A stretch of DNA of 64,000 bases. Origin: Zantedeschia hybrid cultivar (Eukaryota; Streptophyta; Magnoliopsida; Alismatales; Araceae). The position numbers were made by a program, and so were the translations under genes. The stretch is taken from assembly GCA_030544215.1 (NCBI GenBank), contig JARZZO010000008.1, positions 28,931,614 through 28,995,613 on the forward strand, written 5' to 3'. The notes under the pieces are model-generated. The model ran no database searches and had not been told where the DNA came from. It saw only the letters and a list, made by a program, of their open reading frames with translations. Below are positions 10,715 to 22,197 of this stretch, one piece after another. Within the stretch, counting starts at the first letter, position 1, and the number at the start of each line of letters is the position of its first letter.

Positions 10715-10859
10715 TTCTCCACTGACTTCTTCGTTGGACATGGTGCCATACTCGTGCCTCCCAAGTGGGACGGCAGCTTCGCCTCAATCTTGCTTGAGCC
10801 CCAGTTTTGCCTCAATCTGGTCCAAGATAGCGGCTCGTAAGAGTGGGCGATCTAGAACT

Positions 10860-11105
10860 AGAAGATGGAGTTCCAATCAGTCATACCCTGCGGGTTGAAG
10901 GCCTTAGCCAAGATCTTCTCTATTTTCTTGGAGACAGGTGGAAGGTGAGACCGACATTGCTGCCCATATCCTCGCTAAATTTGGGATTTCTAACATATCT
11001 TCCATGGAGTGGGTCTACCCCCACATCCCTCCTTGTCTGGAGGATTTTGTTAACTTACTGCTCTAATATATATTAAGTTTCTTATTGCCACAAAAAAAAA
11101 AAAAA
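10860..11105 (+). mobile_element. Probable LINE 3' end (RNase H tail and poly-A)
   Basis: One frame reads FSWRQVEGETDIAAHILAKF (about 10930-10985) then GISN and IPPCLEDFVNLLL to a stop near 11066. This resembles the C-terminus of the RNase H domain of plant L1-type LINEs (xSWxxREGNxxADxLAKxG). A 40-base 3' UTR and 15 A residues (11091-11105) follow. The 5' side is truncated and no target duplication was located. Confidence 0.5.
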
Positions 11106-11993
11106 GACATTGCGGAGGTGGTCACCAATGGCACCGTGGGAGTTGGGGAGGTTGATCTGTAACACCAGTTGAAAGAGGGCTGCTCCACAGCAGGGTCGGA
11201 GTTGGCACTGACGATGGCAGCGGCGGCGGCGATGAAGAGTGCCTGACAGACGAGTAGCTGTGTAATAAGTTGTTTTTAAAATTATCATTGCCAAACATGA
11301 TAATTTTACACGATTTAGAAATTAAAAATCTTTATACTTCTTATTTTAATACAATTTTTTTAAAATAAAACTGTATAAAATCTTAAAACACAAACAAACA
11401 CCCTATAAGGTCTTAGCTATCCGAAATAAAACACCCATCTCATCTCTTGCCGTTGGCGTCTTGACATGTTTGCCCAGTTCTAGGCGATTCGTCTGTGTTC
11501 ATCCACATTTTTCATACAATATTGATTAAACTAATGTTGCAGTCTTTTGGTCAAATAGCACGTTGATCACCTTTAGAATGTGATATCGATCAGAAAGGAG
11601 AGGCTGGTGTGCCAATGGGCCACGGCTACAAATAATCACCATACTACTGCTCAGAAAAATGTGAACCCAGCGTCAAACGCCTATGGTTATCAGTTAAGCA
11701 AAATCTATTTTATTTCTCTTTAATACCGGATTTGTTTGATGGCAGGAAGATTATATGATACAACCAGCTTGTGAACATACCAATTATGGAGCACATCTCA
11801 ACTCTTTCTGTTATGCTAAATTAGAAGACGACAGGAAACCATCATTTCCACTATTAGGAAGTGTTTAGGAACGTCTGGGATACACAAGTATCTGTTTAAG
11901 CATGGATATAAATCGTTTAAAAACTTTCGGACAAAGATAAATTGATTATCCGTATAAAAATAATCTCAAATTTGAAATAAATAACGATACACC
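11106..11993. other. Intergenic, no gene
   Basis: No supported coding sequence. AT-rich, with a short purine-rich stretch directly after the LINE tail. Confidence 0.35.
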
Positions 11994-12544
11994 TCTACCT
12001 AAGACTGTCAACGGGTCGGAGACGAAAACAGAAATGACACATTCCACTTCTGTTTCCTATAAAGTTTATCGGATACAAAAACAGAGACGATAATGAACGT
12101 TTTTGCTTCGACATCTATTTCCGCTTTTAAATCAAAAATAGGCTACAAAAACGAAAGTAAACGGAAATTTTCACTATCATCATCGCTATATTAAAAACCT
12201 TTTTAAAAACACTTAGTGTTCATTTTTCGATAAATTTTCTTCTAGTAATCTTAGTGTTCATTTTTCGATAAATTTTCTTCTAGTAATTAAAAAAATTTAA
12301 CCTACAAAATTTTAATATATTTAAAAATTAACAATCTATGAGTTTTGAATTTTGAAATGTATTTTATCTATCGATCTAAATTTACATATGAATACACCCA
12401 AACATGTGCCATAAAATCATTTTAAAATTTGTGAGTGTGTGGATGGATGTACATAATCATTCGGAAACGGAAACAACTTAGCGCCGACTCCTGTAATTAT
12501 CGAAGATCCATTTTAATTTTCTATAACTTAACGGATGGTCTTTA

Positions 12545-13954
12545 GAAGCGAAGAGGAGTTCTTTTTTTTTTTGGAAGGTGGGAAGAGAGAGCCTAAAGCA
12601 TTGCATCTTGTAGCATGGGATAAAATATGCAGAAGAAAGGATAAGGGGGACTGGCTTGGTTAAGGTTGGCATTTTTAACCAAACTTTATTGACAAAATGG
12701 CTTTGGAGGTTGGGAGAGGAGGAGGATGCTTTGTGGAGTAGAATTATTAGGAGGAAGTATTACAATGGTACCTCTGGATGGAATGTGTACCCTTCCTCCT
12801 CTTCTAATTTATCCCCAATTTGGAGGAATATTATTAAGATGGTTGATCTGTTTGCTCCGGCTATTTCTTATCAAGTGGGGGATGGATGTTTAGTTAAATT
12901 CTGGGAAGATAGGTGGGTTTTTCGTCGGCCGCCTCTGACAATAGAGTTTACAGAATTGTATCTTATTTTTGAAGACAAACAGAAATATGTAGCTGAGTTG
13001 TATTCACATGGGCATTCCAATCCGTGGAATTTGACATTTAGAAAGGATTTAACGGATCAAGAAATTCAACAATTGGTGGCTGTATTTGAACATCATTCAT
13101 AAGGCTGGAGTGCTTAGTAACTGTGAAGATACAAGACTGTGGGCTTGGAATTCTAAAGGAACTTTCTCGATGAATGGTTTGTTGGGAATCATTAATGACA
13201 GTGGGACCAGAGTCCCGTGATTTTCTACTGTGTGGTCTAAAAATTTACCCTGTAAGATCAATTTATTTCTTTGAAAGTTGGCTTTGGGTAGGCTGCCAAC
13301 GATAGACAGGTTGAGTAGATTCCTATCCTTACAGAAGCTTGATTGTTATTTTTGTGGCAGATTTATAGAGGGTGTGGATCACTTGTTTTGCCATTGCGGT
13401 ATTGTCCACACTTGGTGACTGTCTTGCTGTAGGTGCCTCAACAGTACTTGGGTGGAATCGCAATCTGTGATTGACATGTTGGAAGGATGGGCTAATTTAT
13501 GTCTCTGTCCATCCGAGAGGGCGCTGTGGTCTATTATTCTTCCTGCATTTCTGTGGGGTGTTTGGACTGAAAGGAACTTCAGAAGATTCAGAGATGAGTT
13601 TCAAAGCTTCTACAGATTCAGGCTTAAGGTCACTAGATGGGTTTCTGAATGGGGAAGAGCTACATCTGTTGTGGTAGATCCGAATGGTTCCGCTGTCATG
13701 TTTCGTTTGCTGCAGTGGCGGACATGTAATGGCTGATGTTGCAGGGATGTAATTAGTATACTAGTTTTTTCTGTTTTTATTACTGGATAACACCTCAGGA
13801 GGGGTGGTTTCGTGGGAGGGGTCTTATTTTTATTTCTTTGTAATGGGTTTCTGTGGCATTTCAGAGCTTCTTTGGACTCTGGCATTTGGTTTGTATATAA
13901 TTTTCTTCAACGAAACTGTGATCCTTTTGATCACCTTTAAAAAAAAAAAAAAAC
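12545..13954 (+). mobile_element. 5'-truncated L1-type LINE
   Basis: Bounded by a perfect 19-bp target duplication (12526-12544 and 13955-13973), ending in about 15 A residues (13939-13953). It carries the C-terminal part of a non-LTR retrotransposon ORF2 and a short 3' UTR. Length, A tail and long target duplication are all typical of target-primed reverse transcription with 5' truncation. It lies inside the hAT-like element 12002-14036. Confidence 0.9.
12562..13736 (+). pseudogene. LINE ORF2, C-terminal part (post-RT thumb and zinc finger)
   Basis: Translation starts with PKALHLVAWDKIC and continues with NQTLLTKWLWRLGEEEDALW, YQVGDGCLVKFWEDRW and, after frame breaks near 12660 and 13100-13270, the zf-RVT zinc motif (CYFC...GVDHLFCHC, about 13345-13400). 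The tail reads LWSIILPAFLWGVWTERNFR. These motifs in this order mark the region after the reverse transcriptase catalytic core of plant L1 LINEs. The catalytic core and endonuclease are missing and the frame is broken, so it is inactive. Confidence 0.85.
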
Positions 13955-14044
13955 ACTTAACGGATGGTCTTTAACGGAGTTCCGTATCTATTAATAAAAA
14001 TAAAAATGAAACAGAACTCCGATATCAATTGACAGCCCTACCTA

Positions 14045-14955
14045 TACCCAGATCTACTTGTACCCATATCTGATAAGTAGAGTTTCTATTAATCTGCAAA
14101 GGACACAAAAAACTCTTGCTGATCCCACAACTAACCTTCACACATCTATTACCCATAATTTTGGAAGATTAAGATGAGGATACACAAGTAGGAACAAAAT
14201 AATCACGCCTTTAAAGATAAAAACAAGCTAATTACCTTAAAACATAAAGACAAAAAACAGGGATCACTAATTACTATATCTGAACATCCGTTGATATCCC
14301 TAATTAGACAGGGGTAGAATTGAGAAAAGAAAAGGTACAAGGGGGGAGCATCCAGCCAACAAACCCAGAAATGTGGAAGCCTCTGGTTTTAAAATGGGGA
14401 GAAAAACAGCAAATAATTGGGGGGAAAAGTTAGTGAGAGAGGGTTTGCACTCTTCTCATCCCCATCAAAACAGAGATATGTATGATGAGAAAAATATACA
14501 TTGACAGGAACAAAGTCAAGAAACTATACCATTAAACATTTTGGAGCTCATCATAAAAGCAAAAGGATCTAAAATTGCCATGATAAAATAACAAGGAAAG
14601 ACGAAGGTGCAAATCCCAACCTATTATTATGATTAGATTAAACTGCAAGCCAAAATCTTCATGGGACATTTTCCCATTAGAAACTTCAACCCTACCTCCA
14701 CCACCAACACCCCCCTCCCCCACACCAAAAAGATACCACAAGAAGACCAGACAGCAATAAGAACATACTCCCCACGTCCCCCAATGTCAGCTACCTATAA
14801 ATATGACAATCTAATAAGATTTGCCTCTCCTTCCACATCAAAAATCCTTTCTTGTTCTTAACTTCACCTTTAAAAATAACCTCTTCCCCCTTCTCCCACA
14901 TCAAGAATCCTCCTTTTTCTCAACATTACCTCCAAAAGAGCGACCTTTCCCGTCT
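14045..14955. other. Downstream flank of the isomerase gene
   Basis: No gene seen. On the minus strand this is the 3' side of the isomerase coding sequence; its 3' UTR and poly-A site should lie in roughly the first 300 bases below 14956, but I see no clear AATAAA signal. Confidence 0.4.
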
Positions 14956-15837
14956 TCACTGGTCCTTCTTGAGCACGGTGACGCGGCCGTCCCTCCCGGC
15001 GACGATCACCGTGGTCGCCATGCCGAGGAAGATCCCGTGCTCGACCACGCCGGGGAGCCTCAGCATCTGGTCGCTCACCTCTTGCAGGTCCCCCTCGATG
15101 CCCTTCTCGAAGTAGAGATCGACGACGTAGTTGCGGTTGTCGGTGACGAAGGGCTCCCCGTCGGCTCCCCTCCGCAGCTTCGCCTCGCACCCCTCGCGCC
15201 CCTCGAACACTCCTCTCAGACGGATCAAGGTGTACTCCCACCCGAAGGGCACCACCTCCACCGGCACCGCCAGGCCGCTGCCCCCGATCCGCTCCACCAG
15301 CTTGGACTCGTCGACGACGACGACGAAGCGGCGGCTGGCGCCCTCCACCATCTTCTCCCGCAGGAGGGACCCGCCGCGGCCCTTGACGAGGTTGAGGTGC
15401 GGGTCGACCTCGTCGGCGCCGTCGATGGCGAGGTCCACGACGGGGTGGGCGGCGAGGTCGGAGAGGGGGATGCCCGCGGCCGCGGCGCGGGACTCGGCCC
15501 AGCGGGAGGTGGGGATGCCCACGATGCGGCGGAGGGCGCCCTGGCGAAGGAGGTCGCCAATAAGATCAAGGGCGTGGGCGGCGGTGGAGCCGGTGCCGAG
15601 TCCGAGCACCATACCGGACTCCACCTGCTCCACCGCCTGGTGTGCGGCGATCCGCTTGAGCTCGTCCTGGGCGGGGAAAGGGGGCGCCTTTACACCCTCA
15701 GGAGGAGGGGCGGAAGCCGGCGGCGGCGGCGGAGAGCTGGAGGGGACGGAGGAGGAAGGCGCGGGGGGGGTGTCGGAGGGGAGAAGGTGGGGGATGGGGA
15801 GGGCCATGTCCATGGCTTGGGAGCGGCAAGATTGCAT
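14956..15837 (-). CDS. Ribose-5-phosphate isomerase (RpiA type)
   Basis: Interconverts ribose 5-phosphate and ribulose 5-phosphate in the pentose phosphate and Calvin pathways. The 293-residue frame is intact and intronless. RpiA landmarks: GTGSTA phosphate loop (residues 81-86), DGADEVD (139-145), KGRGGSLLREK (152-162, with E161 in the place of the E. coli catalytic Glu103), VDESK (175-179), TDNRNYVVD (232-240) and PGVVEHGIF (262-270). Residues 1-55 form a Pro/Ser-rich extension. It is short and not clearly a chloroplast transit peptide, so I lean towards one of the cytosolic-type plant isoforms. ATGs at codons 9 and 11 have G at -3 and +4, so the true start may be internal. Third positions are almost all G or C, unlike the AT-rich surroundings. 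The long open frame on the opposite strand is a by-product of this bias. Confidence 0.95.
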   Translation of the reverse strand: MQSCRSQAMDMALPIPHLLPSDTPPAPSSSVPSSSPPPPPASAPPPEGVKAPPFPAQDELKRIAAHQAVEQVESGMVLGLGTGSTAAHALDLIGDLLRQGALRRIVGIPTSRWAESRAAAAGIPLSDLAAHPVVDLAIDGADEVDPHLNLVKGRGGSLLREKMVEGASRRFVVVVDESKLVERIGGSGLAVPVEVVPFGWEYTLIRLRGVFEGREGCEAKLRRGADGEPFVTDNRNYVVDLYFEKGIEGDLQEVSDQMLRLPGVVEHGIFLGMATTVIVAGRDGRVTVLKKDQ

Positions 15838-16180
15838 CTTTATCGACTTGTGATGGTTGTGTTTATAGGAAAAATGTGATCTTGGTAGGAGAAGAAGATA
15901 AGGGATATGGGGGGGGGGGGGGGGAGGGGGGGGGCAGGTGCTCCTCCTAGCAATTGTAATGATCTAGGGTTAGGATTAGGGTTTGGGACGGCAATTGGGG
16001 GGGGGGGGGGGTTCTGGCGCCGGGCTATAAGGGGATAAGAGAGAGGTAGGGAAGAGAGAGAGAGAGAGAGGAGGGGGGGGGGATGGAGGCGGGGACCGGG
16101 AAGAGCGGAGAGTCCTGTTACGTAACCTGGAGGTGTGGCGTGGGTGGGGCTGCTTGGAATTCTTTTGCTGATATACACCG
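15838..16180 (-). promoter_or_regulatory. Leader and promoter region of the isomerase gene
   Basis: Reading the minus strand away from the start codon there are C-tracts (plus-strand G runs at about 15909-15934 and 15998-16011), a telo-box (AAACCCTAA, 15976-15984) with a second AACCCTA copy at 15965-15971, and a (CT)n microsatellite (about 16045-16070). CT tracts and telo-boxes are common in 5' regions of plant housekeeping genes. I see no canonical TATA box. Confidence 0.5.
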
Positions 16181-17696
16181 TAACTTGTTTGCAGTTATTT
16201 TTTTATCCTCTAAATATCATATCAGCTGATATAGTCGTGAACCAAAATAAGAATTTGTGAGGATAATCATTTAAGTGTTTTTAAATTTAAGATTATGTCT
16301 TTTAATGAAAAAGACCCAGTTTCTCTCTCTCACTCTTTCTAAAACGATAATTATTATCTTATAAATGATAGTTAAGTTAAAGGGGTGGATATTCATGGTA
16401 GATTAATACTTGCCGCACTATCTTGTGCAGTTGCACCACTGGGCGGTGCAATTGTATTATTTATTTTTAGAGTTTGTTTAGGTCAAATCTCATAATTTAA
16501 TTTTTAATCGGATGATTAAATAATTATAAAAAAATTAAACTCTGATAAAGAGCAAAAAATATCTTTAGTAAGTTGAATTTAATAATAATTTTTATATTTT
16601 AATTTTTTTTTTGGTTGTTCTATCAAAGAACATACTGTATCGACTTGCCGAATTTGACTTTAAAAAATAAAAAAATAAAAGAAATGTTTAATGTATCTAT
16701 ACTGCCAGGTCATACAACTACACGTGTAACAAATATTATTCCGTTTCATAAAGATATAATATGGCCACAAGTCTAAGATATGTTGGGAGCATATCCAAAT
16801 TCTGTCAGAAAAAAGATAGCATATCTAAATAAAACAGATTCGAGGGTTATAAAAGTAAAATCAATTTTTTTCCTCTTTGGAAGAAAGGGCGGCGGAAACG
16901 TGGGGTTGGCATGAAACGGCGCGTCGAGGGGATAGAAGGGGGAAGAACCAAAAAAAGGCGCGCGCATCCGGGAAGATTCGCTTTTGATATGGTTCGGCTG
17001 CTTCACTTTAACAACGAGAGAACCAATTAATTTTTCCCGACCCCAAGTCTCCCTGGGTCCCCCCCTCTGTTTCAGGGATAGAATAAACAGATTAACTCCA
17101 ATGAATAAGTTACTAGTTTCAAACTCGTACGATCCATAGCATTTATGCAAAATTATTTACAATATATTATATTTAAGTTTTAAATAAAAATATCATATTA
17201 ATTTAAATAATTTTATTTTAATAAAATTGTAATTTTAACTAAATAATCAAATATAAGGACATTTTTATACGAGGAATATTAAGTTCTTAATTTACATAAT
17301 AAAGGTTTTAATTTGAAAGTATTTTGTTTACATACTAAACTGTATTAGTGTTAGTTATTTAAGTTTAATAGAAAAATCTCAGGAGATCTAAAGCAGTATT
17401 GAAAGAAAAAAAAAAATAACATACAGGAAATAACTAAATATAAACATAATTTTGTACGAGGAGTACGACGAAATCATAACGACGTGCAAAATAGGTAAAA
17501 TACTATTCGAGTATAATGGGCGATCATAGTACTTCCACGCAATAAAGAATTTAACAATACTATTATTCAAAAATAAATCATTTTATAAAAAATACTGTTG
17601 ATGAAGGGTCACGTCAAGTAAAGATACAGAAGATATGTTTCTACCTTTAAGATTTCGAGTTGTCTTCTTTACAAGTTGGTTACCGTATATATTAAT
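16181..17696. other. AT-rich intergenic DNA, no gene
   Basis: No supported coding sequence. A 125-codon minus-strand frame (16773-17150) has no recognisable domain and sits in otherwise AT-rich non-coding DNA. Confidence 0.4.
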
Positions 17697-18349
17697 ATAC
17701 TTCAAAATATTAATATATTAAAACTAAAAAATATTATATGTGACTATAAATGTTATATGATATGGTAATTATTAACATAAAAATTAACATAATGAATAAT
17801 AAATACAAATAATATGCGACAAAAAAAGTATATAGCACATGAGTTAAATAAATTTATAAGAAAAGTTAAATAAAATAGAGTAAGATAAATATTTGAATAA
17901 TATTATTTTATATTTAATATTAATATAATTTAAAATTTTAATTTATTTCATAATAATTTATTATAATATAAATAACTTATGATATAAATAATTTAAAAAT
18001 AATATTTTTATTATCAAATAAATTCCTCAATTTTAAGGAGGCCATGACCCCCTACTCCCCTGCGTTCATCCCTGCGAGAGAGAGTCCCTCTCGTAGAGAG
18101 ATAGAGTTAGAGATAGAGAGAGAGATAGAGGTATGACTATTAATGAATTATTTTGAATGGGTGGGGGTGAGAGTTATAGCCGTTAATGAGTTGTTTTGAA
18201 ATAAGTGTGGACGAGAAGAAAAAAAAAATCATAATGGTTATGCGCATTAATGACTTTCTTAAGAGTTATTTAATATTTTTTTACATAAAATAATATGAGA
18301 GTGCCAGATCAATTGGATTAAAAATTTTATTTTATTAGTATAGTATAGA
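17697..18349 (-). repeat. About 650-bp unit, copy 1, with Helitron-like terminus
   Basis: Aligns along its length with the next unit (18351-18980). On the minus strand its right end begins TCTATACTATACTAATAAA, the type of 5' end seen in plant Helitrons (TC followed by TATACTA...), preceded by A and followed downstream by a GATSTGGCA-like motif. A GC-rich interrupted palindrome lies at 18040-18060. No CTRR terminus was assigned with certainty. Confidence 0.4.
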
Positions 18350-18350
18350 T

Positions 18351-18980
18351 ACTTAAAAATATTAATATGTTATATATTATAACTAAAAAATATTATATGT
18401 GATTGTAAATATTAAATATTATATGATACGACAATTATTAACATATAAAAATGAACATGATAAATAATAAATACAAAAAATATGCGACAAAAAATTATAT
18501 AACATATGAGTTAAATAAATTTATAAGATAAGTTTAATAAAATAGAGTAAGACAAATATTTAGGAATAATATTATTTTGTATTTAATACTAATATAATTT
18601 TAAATATTTTAGTTTATTTTAATATTTTTATTATAATATAAATAAATTATGATATAAATAATTTAAACATAATATTTTTATTACTAAAAAAGTTTCTCAA
18701 TTTTAGTGGGGGCATGCCCCCCCGCTCCTCTGTATGTCTGTCCCAAAGAGAGAGAGAGAGTTATGACCATTAAGAGTTGTTTTGAAATGACTAGAGTTTG
18801 CGTTATGACTATTAATGAGTTATTTTGAAATAAGTGAGGGTGAGAAGGAGAAAAAATAATCATAATAGTTATGAGCATTAATGTCTTCTCTCAAGAATTG
18901 TTTAATATTTTTTTGGCGAGAAAGAATATGAGAATGCCACATCAGTTGGGCTAAAAACTCTATTTATTAGTATAGTATAA
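18351..18980 (-). repeat. About 630-bp unit, copy 2, with Helitron-like terminus
   Basis: Tandem partner of 17697-18349: same order of AT-rich block, GC palindrome (GGGGGCATGCCCCC near 18708-18722), GA-rich run, and minus-strand terminus TTTATACTATACTAATAAA at about 18980 followed by GATGTGGCA. The head-to-tail arrangement suggests tandem insertion or duplication of one element. Confidence 0.4.
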
Positions 18981-19202
18981 ATTCTGGGTTAATCCTCTTC
19001 TTGCTTTGATACATACTTATTTAACTTTTTAGATGAAATAAATTATCTCGAATTAATTTTTAAATTGAGAAGACTTGGCATTAGTCAAAACAGGAGTTAA
19101 GGGGGTTTAAAAATACTAAAATATCTTTGTTGATCTACACTTAACCCACTAGGATATAATTCTTTATTCATTGTAGTGTGTACATATGCATATAGTTAAT
19201 TG

Positions 19203-19598
19203 AGTATTATAATATTATATGTGAGCATGTGTAGTATTACATTATTACTTATCTTAATTACTAAAATAGTGTATTTTTTACATTAATCTATTTTACTTAA
19301 GTATTTACATATTATATTATTATATTAACTAAATGCCTACATATATTTTACTTACATTATTATATTAAGCAAATCCTTACTTAAGTATTCACATATTATA
19401 ATATACTTATATTATTATATTAAGTAAATGCTTACTTCCAATATTCACATATAATATAATATTATATGTGAGCATGTATAGTAGTATATTGTTACTTATG
19501 CTAATTTATTAAATTAGTATATTTTTCCATTAACATATTTCACGTAAGTATTTAGATATTATACTATTATATTAACTAAATGCCTACATATATTATTA
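19203..19598. repeat. AT-rich tandem duplication, period about 246 bp
   Basis: The block 19203-19345 recurs at 19449-19595. Shared anchors include ATATTATATGTGAGCATGT and TATTAACTAAATGCCTACAT. Shorter AT-rich repeats lie between the copies. No coding capacity. Confidence 0.45.
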
Positions 19599-21165
19599 CA
19601 TATCTTAACTATTAAATTATTATATTAATATATGGCATAGTACTACTCTACATTATATTATTATAATCGATCGGATATTTTTATGAATATTTGTTCACGC
19701 TAAGTATTATCATATTAGAGTTAAGTATTATCTTAACACATTATTATCTTAACCATTTACCTCTTATATTATTATAATAAGTAAGTAAGTGTAATATAAA
19801 TATAAATGACTAACTAAGTGTTATATTACTATTTTTGAATCATTAACTATTTATAGTATTATATATTTATTTAACTTAAGTATTATAGTTAACTTACATA
19901 TTATATTATTCTAATTGACCCTATATTTTTTATGAATAATTATTTTAAGTTGAGTATTATCTTAGTTAACTATTAACTTATTCCATTATTATAATTGAAT
20001 ATCGCTAATATTATATAATTAACAATCTAAGTAATTTACTTAACTTAATGACCTTATTAACCAATTCACCTACGTTTCACAACCAAGTTAAGGACAAGTT
20101 AATAATAAGAGAGGACAGGGCAGCACATGATCGTATGAGGGCATTACAGTCCCTTTTCCAATAGGTTAGAGTTATCAAGCCTCAGAGGCTTGAATCCAGA
20201 ATCCTGGGTTATCCTAGGTTAACACTTTTTTGAACCAGGTTAAACAGGGATAGGAAACTCGACATGTCAAATCAAAAAAAGTGTCAGGTTGAGGATATCC
20301 TAAGAACCAAAATAGGATAACCTCGAAACAAAGAGGTGCCTCGTGACAGGGGATAACAGACACGAGTCGACTCGAATTTTCACTTGTCGAGTTCGGCTCG
20401 GCCACATGTGTTCAAAGTCGAACTTACCCTCAGCACCCCCAATTTATTTTAAAGATTTGAGTTTGACCCCAAAAAAATCATGTAATTTGAATTAGACTTG
20501 CTAAAAGTTTTTTAAAAAAATTACTAAGGGGTATTACAAATTTATGTGGATTGTAATGCTTACTTAATTGTCGTTTGATCATACTTTGAACAAATGGCAA
20601 GTAGAAGTTGTGCAACTTGTTTTTAGGAAAAAAAATATGATGAGTTTAAGACCTACTCTAACTCGATATATGTATCATCTGATCGAACAATCCAAAAAAA
20701 CAAGAAAACACAAAAAATCAAAAAAAGAGAAAAAGGAGCATCCGATATGAGCACCCAAGCAAGTACGAGCTTAGATAGAACATTGTGGTCGAATCAAAAT
20801 GATCAGAGGGTATTGCTAGGTGATGTACTGACTCTAGTGCAACAAGTATTTCTCAAAGAGTAACACTTGTTGCACTGCATCGACATTGCCATCTGATTTA
20901 AACACCGCACCGGCACTATCGTCCGATCTCTTAGATTAGACAGTAGAGAGTAGTATATTCTTTTTATTTTTTTTATTAAATTTGTGCAGCTAAGGGAGGT
21001 TGCCAGCTTGGCATTCGTACCATCTGATCTTTGATCAGATGGTTAAAAAATTTCGAAAAAAATGGATCGCATACTTACACAGAACATGGAAGAAAAGAAA
21101 AGGGGAGAAGGTTGGGAGATACAAACCAAGACATCTAAATAAAGAGAGAGGAGGAGATTGGGGTG
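19599..21165. other. AT-rich intergenic DNA, no gene
   Basis: No supported coding sequence. Up to about 20100 it is dominated by TATTATA/TTAAGT words like the preceding repeat. A short inverted pair occurs around 20835-20880 (GTGCAACAAGT and ACTTGTTGCAC). The stretch 21020-21070 resembles 29890-29950 in the same orientation. Confidence 0.35.
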
Positions 21166-22197
21166 GGGGGTGTTGGATTTCTCGGTTTCTCCGGATCGCT
21201 CACGCAGCGGAAAAATAAAATATTTACAGCGATCCGTTCTCATTTCGAAATCTAAAATACGATAATCGGATAATCGAAGTTCTCACCGTGTGCGGATTCG
21301 AATCCGCAGCCGTTTGGTTCCGTCAGTGCGACACCATAAGCCGCGCAAGCGCCCAACCTCTAGTGAAGTCCACGCGATCCTCCCCGCGACGGATATCCTC
21401 TAGTTCCTCGTTCTTCGAAGCCCACGAAGCCTCTGCCGATCGCCGCAATGATCGCTGCAACGCTCGGACGATTTCCCGTCGAACGGGATTCGGAGAAGTA
21501 GCGGAGCAGATCTGGATCTGCCTGGACGCCAGAGGAAGACATAAACTAAGGAGGGGTGGCTAGGGTTAGCAGCAGCATGGCCTGCTCAGCCCGTTCGCTA
21601 TGTTTTATACTAACCGCGCGGTTTTTCATAAAAAACCCCAGTTTGTATAAAACCCACTTATTTATCCATCGCCTTGAGAATCATTTGCGTGTGACCCTCT
21701 AGGCCCAAATACCAGTCCAGTTAATGGCCCAACAAGTCCAGTGACTCCTCACTGGCTTTATTAATTAATTAATAACCCTTTATTAATCAATTAATCAATC
21801 GAATTGATGTTGCACATCGAATTCGACCGGGCCTCCAATCACGTTGGGTGCCAAGCAACACCGCGTGAACCCGGAAGGTATTTGGGGTTAAGTAACCCAC
21901 TCTTGGAACCTTTCTGCCGACAGTTACCGCGTGGATATAATCCTTCATTCGTGCAATGCTCTCGAGTCAACTCAGGGTATGGCGAGTTGTCAAACCCTAA
22001 CCGGTCAACTCACTTGAATTGGATGCCGCTGATAAATATCGGAAAACTCCTTTCCCGATATTATCGTCCGCCCTGGCCAGGGACTTTCGCGCATCCTTCC
22101 TAGAGCATTCTCTGTAAGGACTGAGGCTTTCGGATCCGGTTTTCGGGGTCGGACCCTGTAGTTCAGGCTCCAGTGGGGCAGAGACTCTGTGATGTTT

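Larger units (their letters stand above)
12002..14036. mobile_element. hAT-like non-autonomous element, split by a LINE
   Basis: Left terminus AGACTGTCAACGGGTC; reverse strand of the right terminus GCTGTCAATTGATATC. This is the TGTCAACGGG-type end common in plant hATs. Flanking 8-mers TCTACCTA (11994-12001) and CCTACCTA (14037-14044) differ at one base. Without the nested LINE and its target duplication the element is about 0.6 kb and non-coding. Confidence 0.6.

Noticed and set aside
14821..15879. Long plus-strand open frame (352 codons) and other frames over the isomerase gene
   Set aside because: They lie antisense to an intact RpiA gene with all family motifs. The extreme GC3 bias of that gene opens the other frames.
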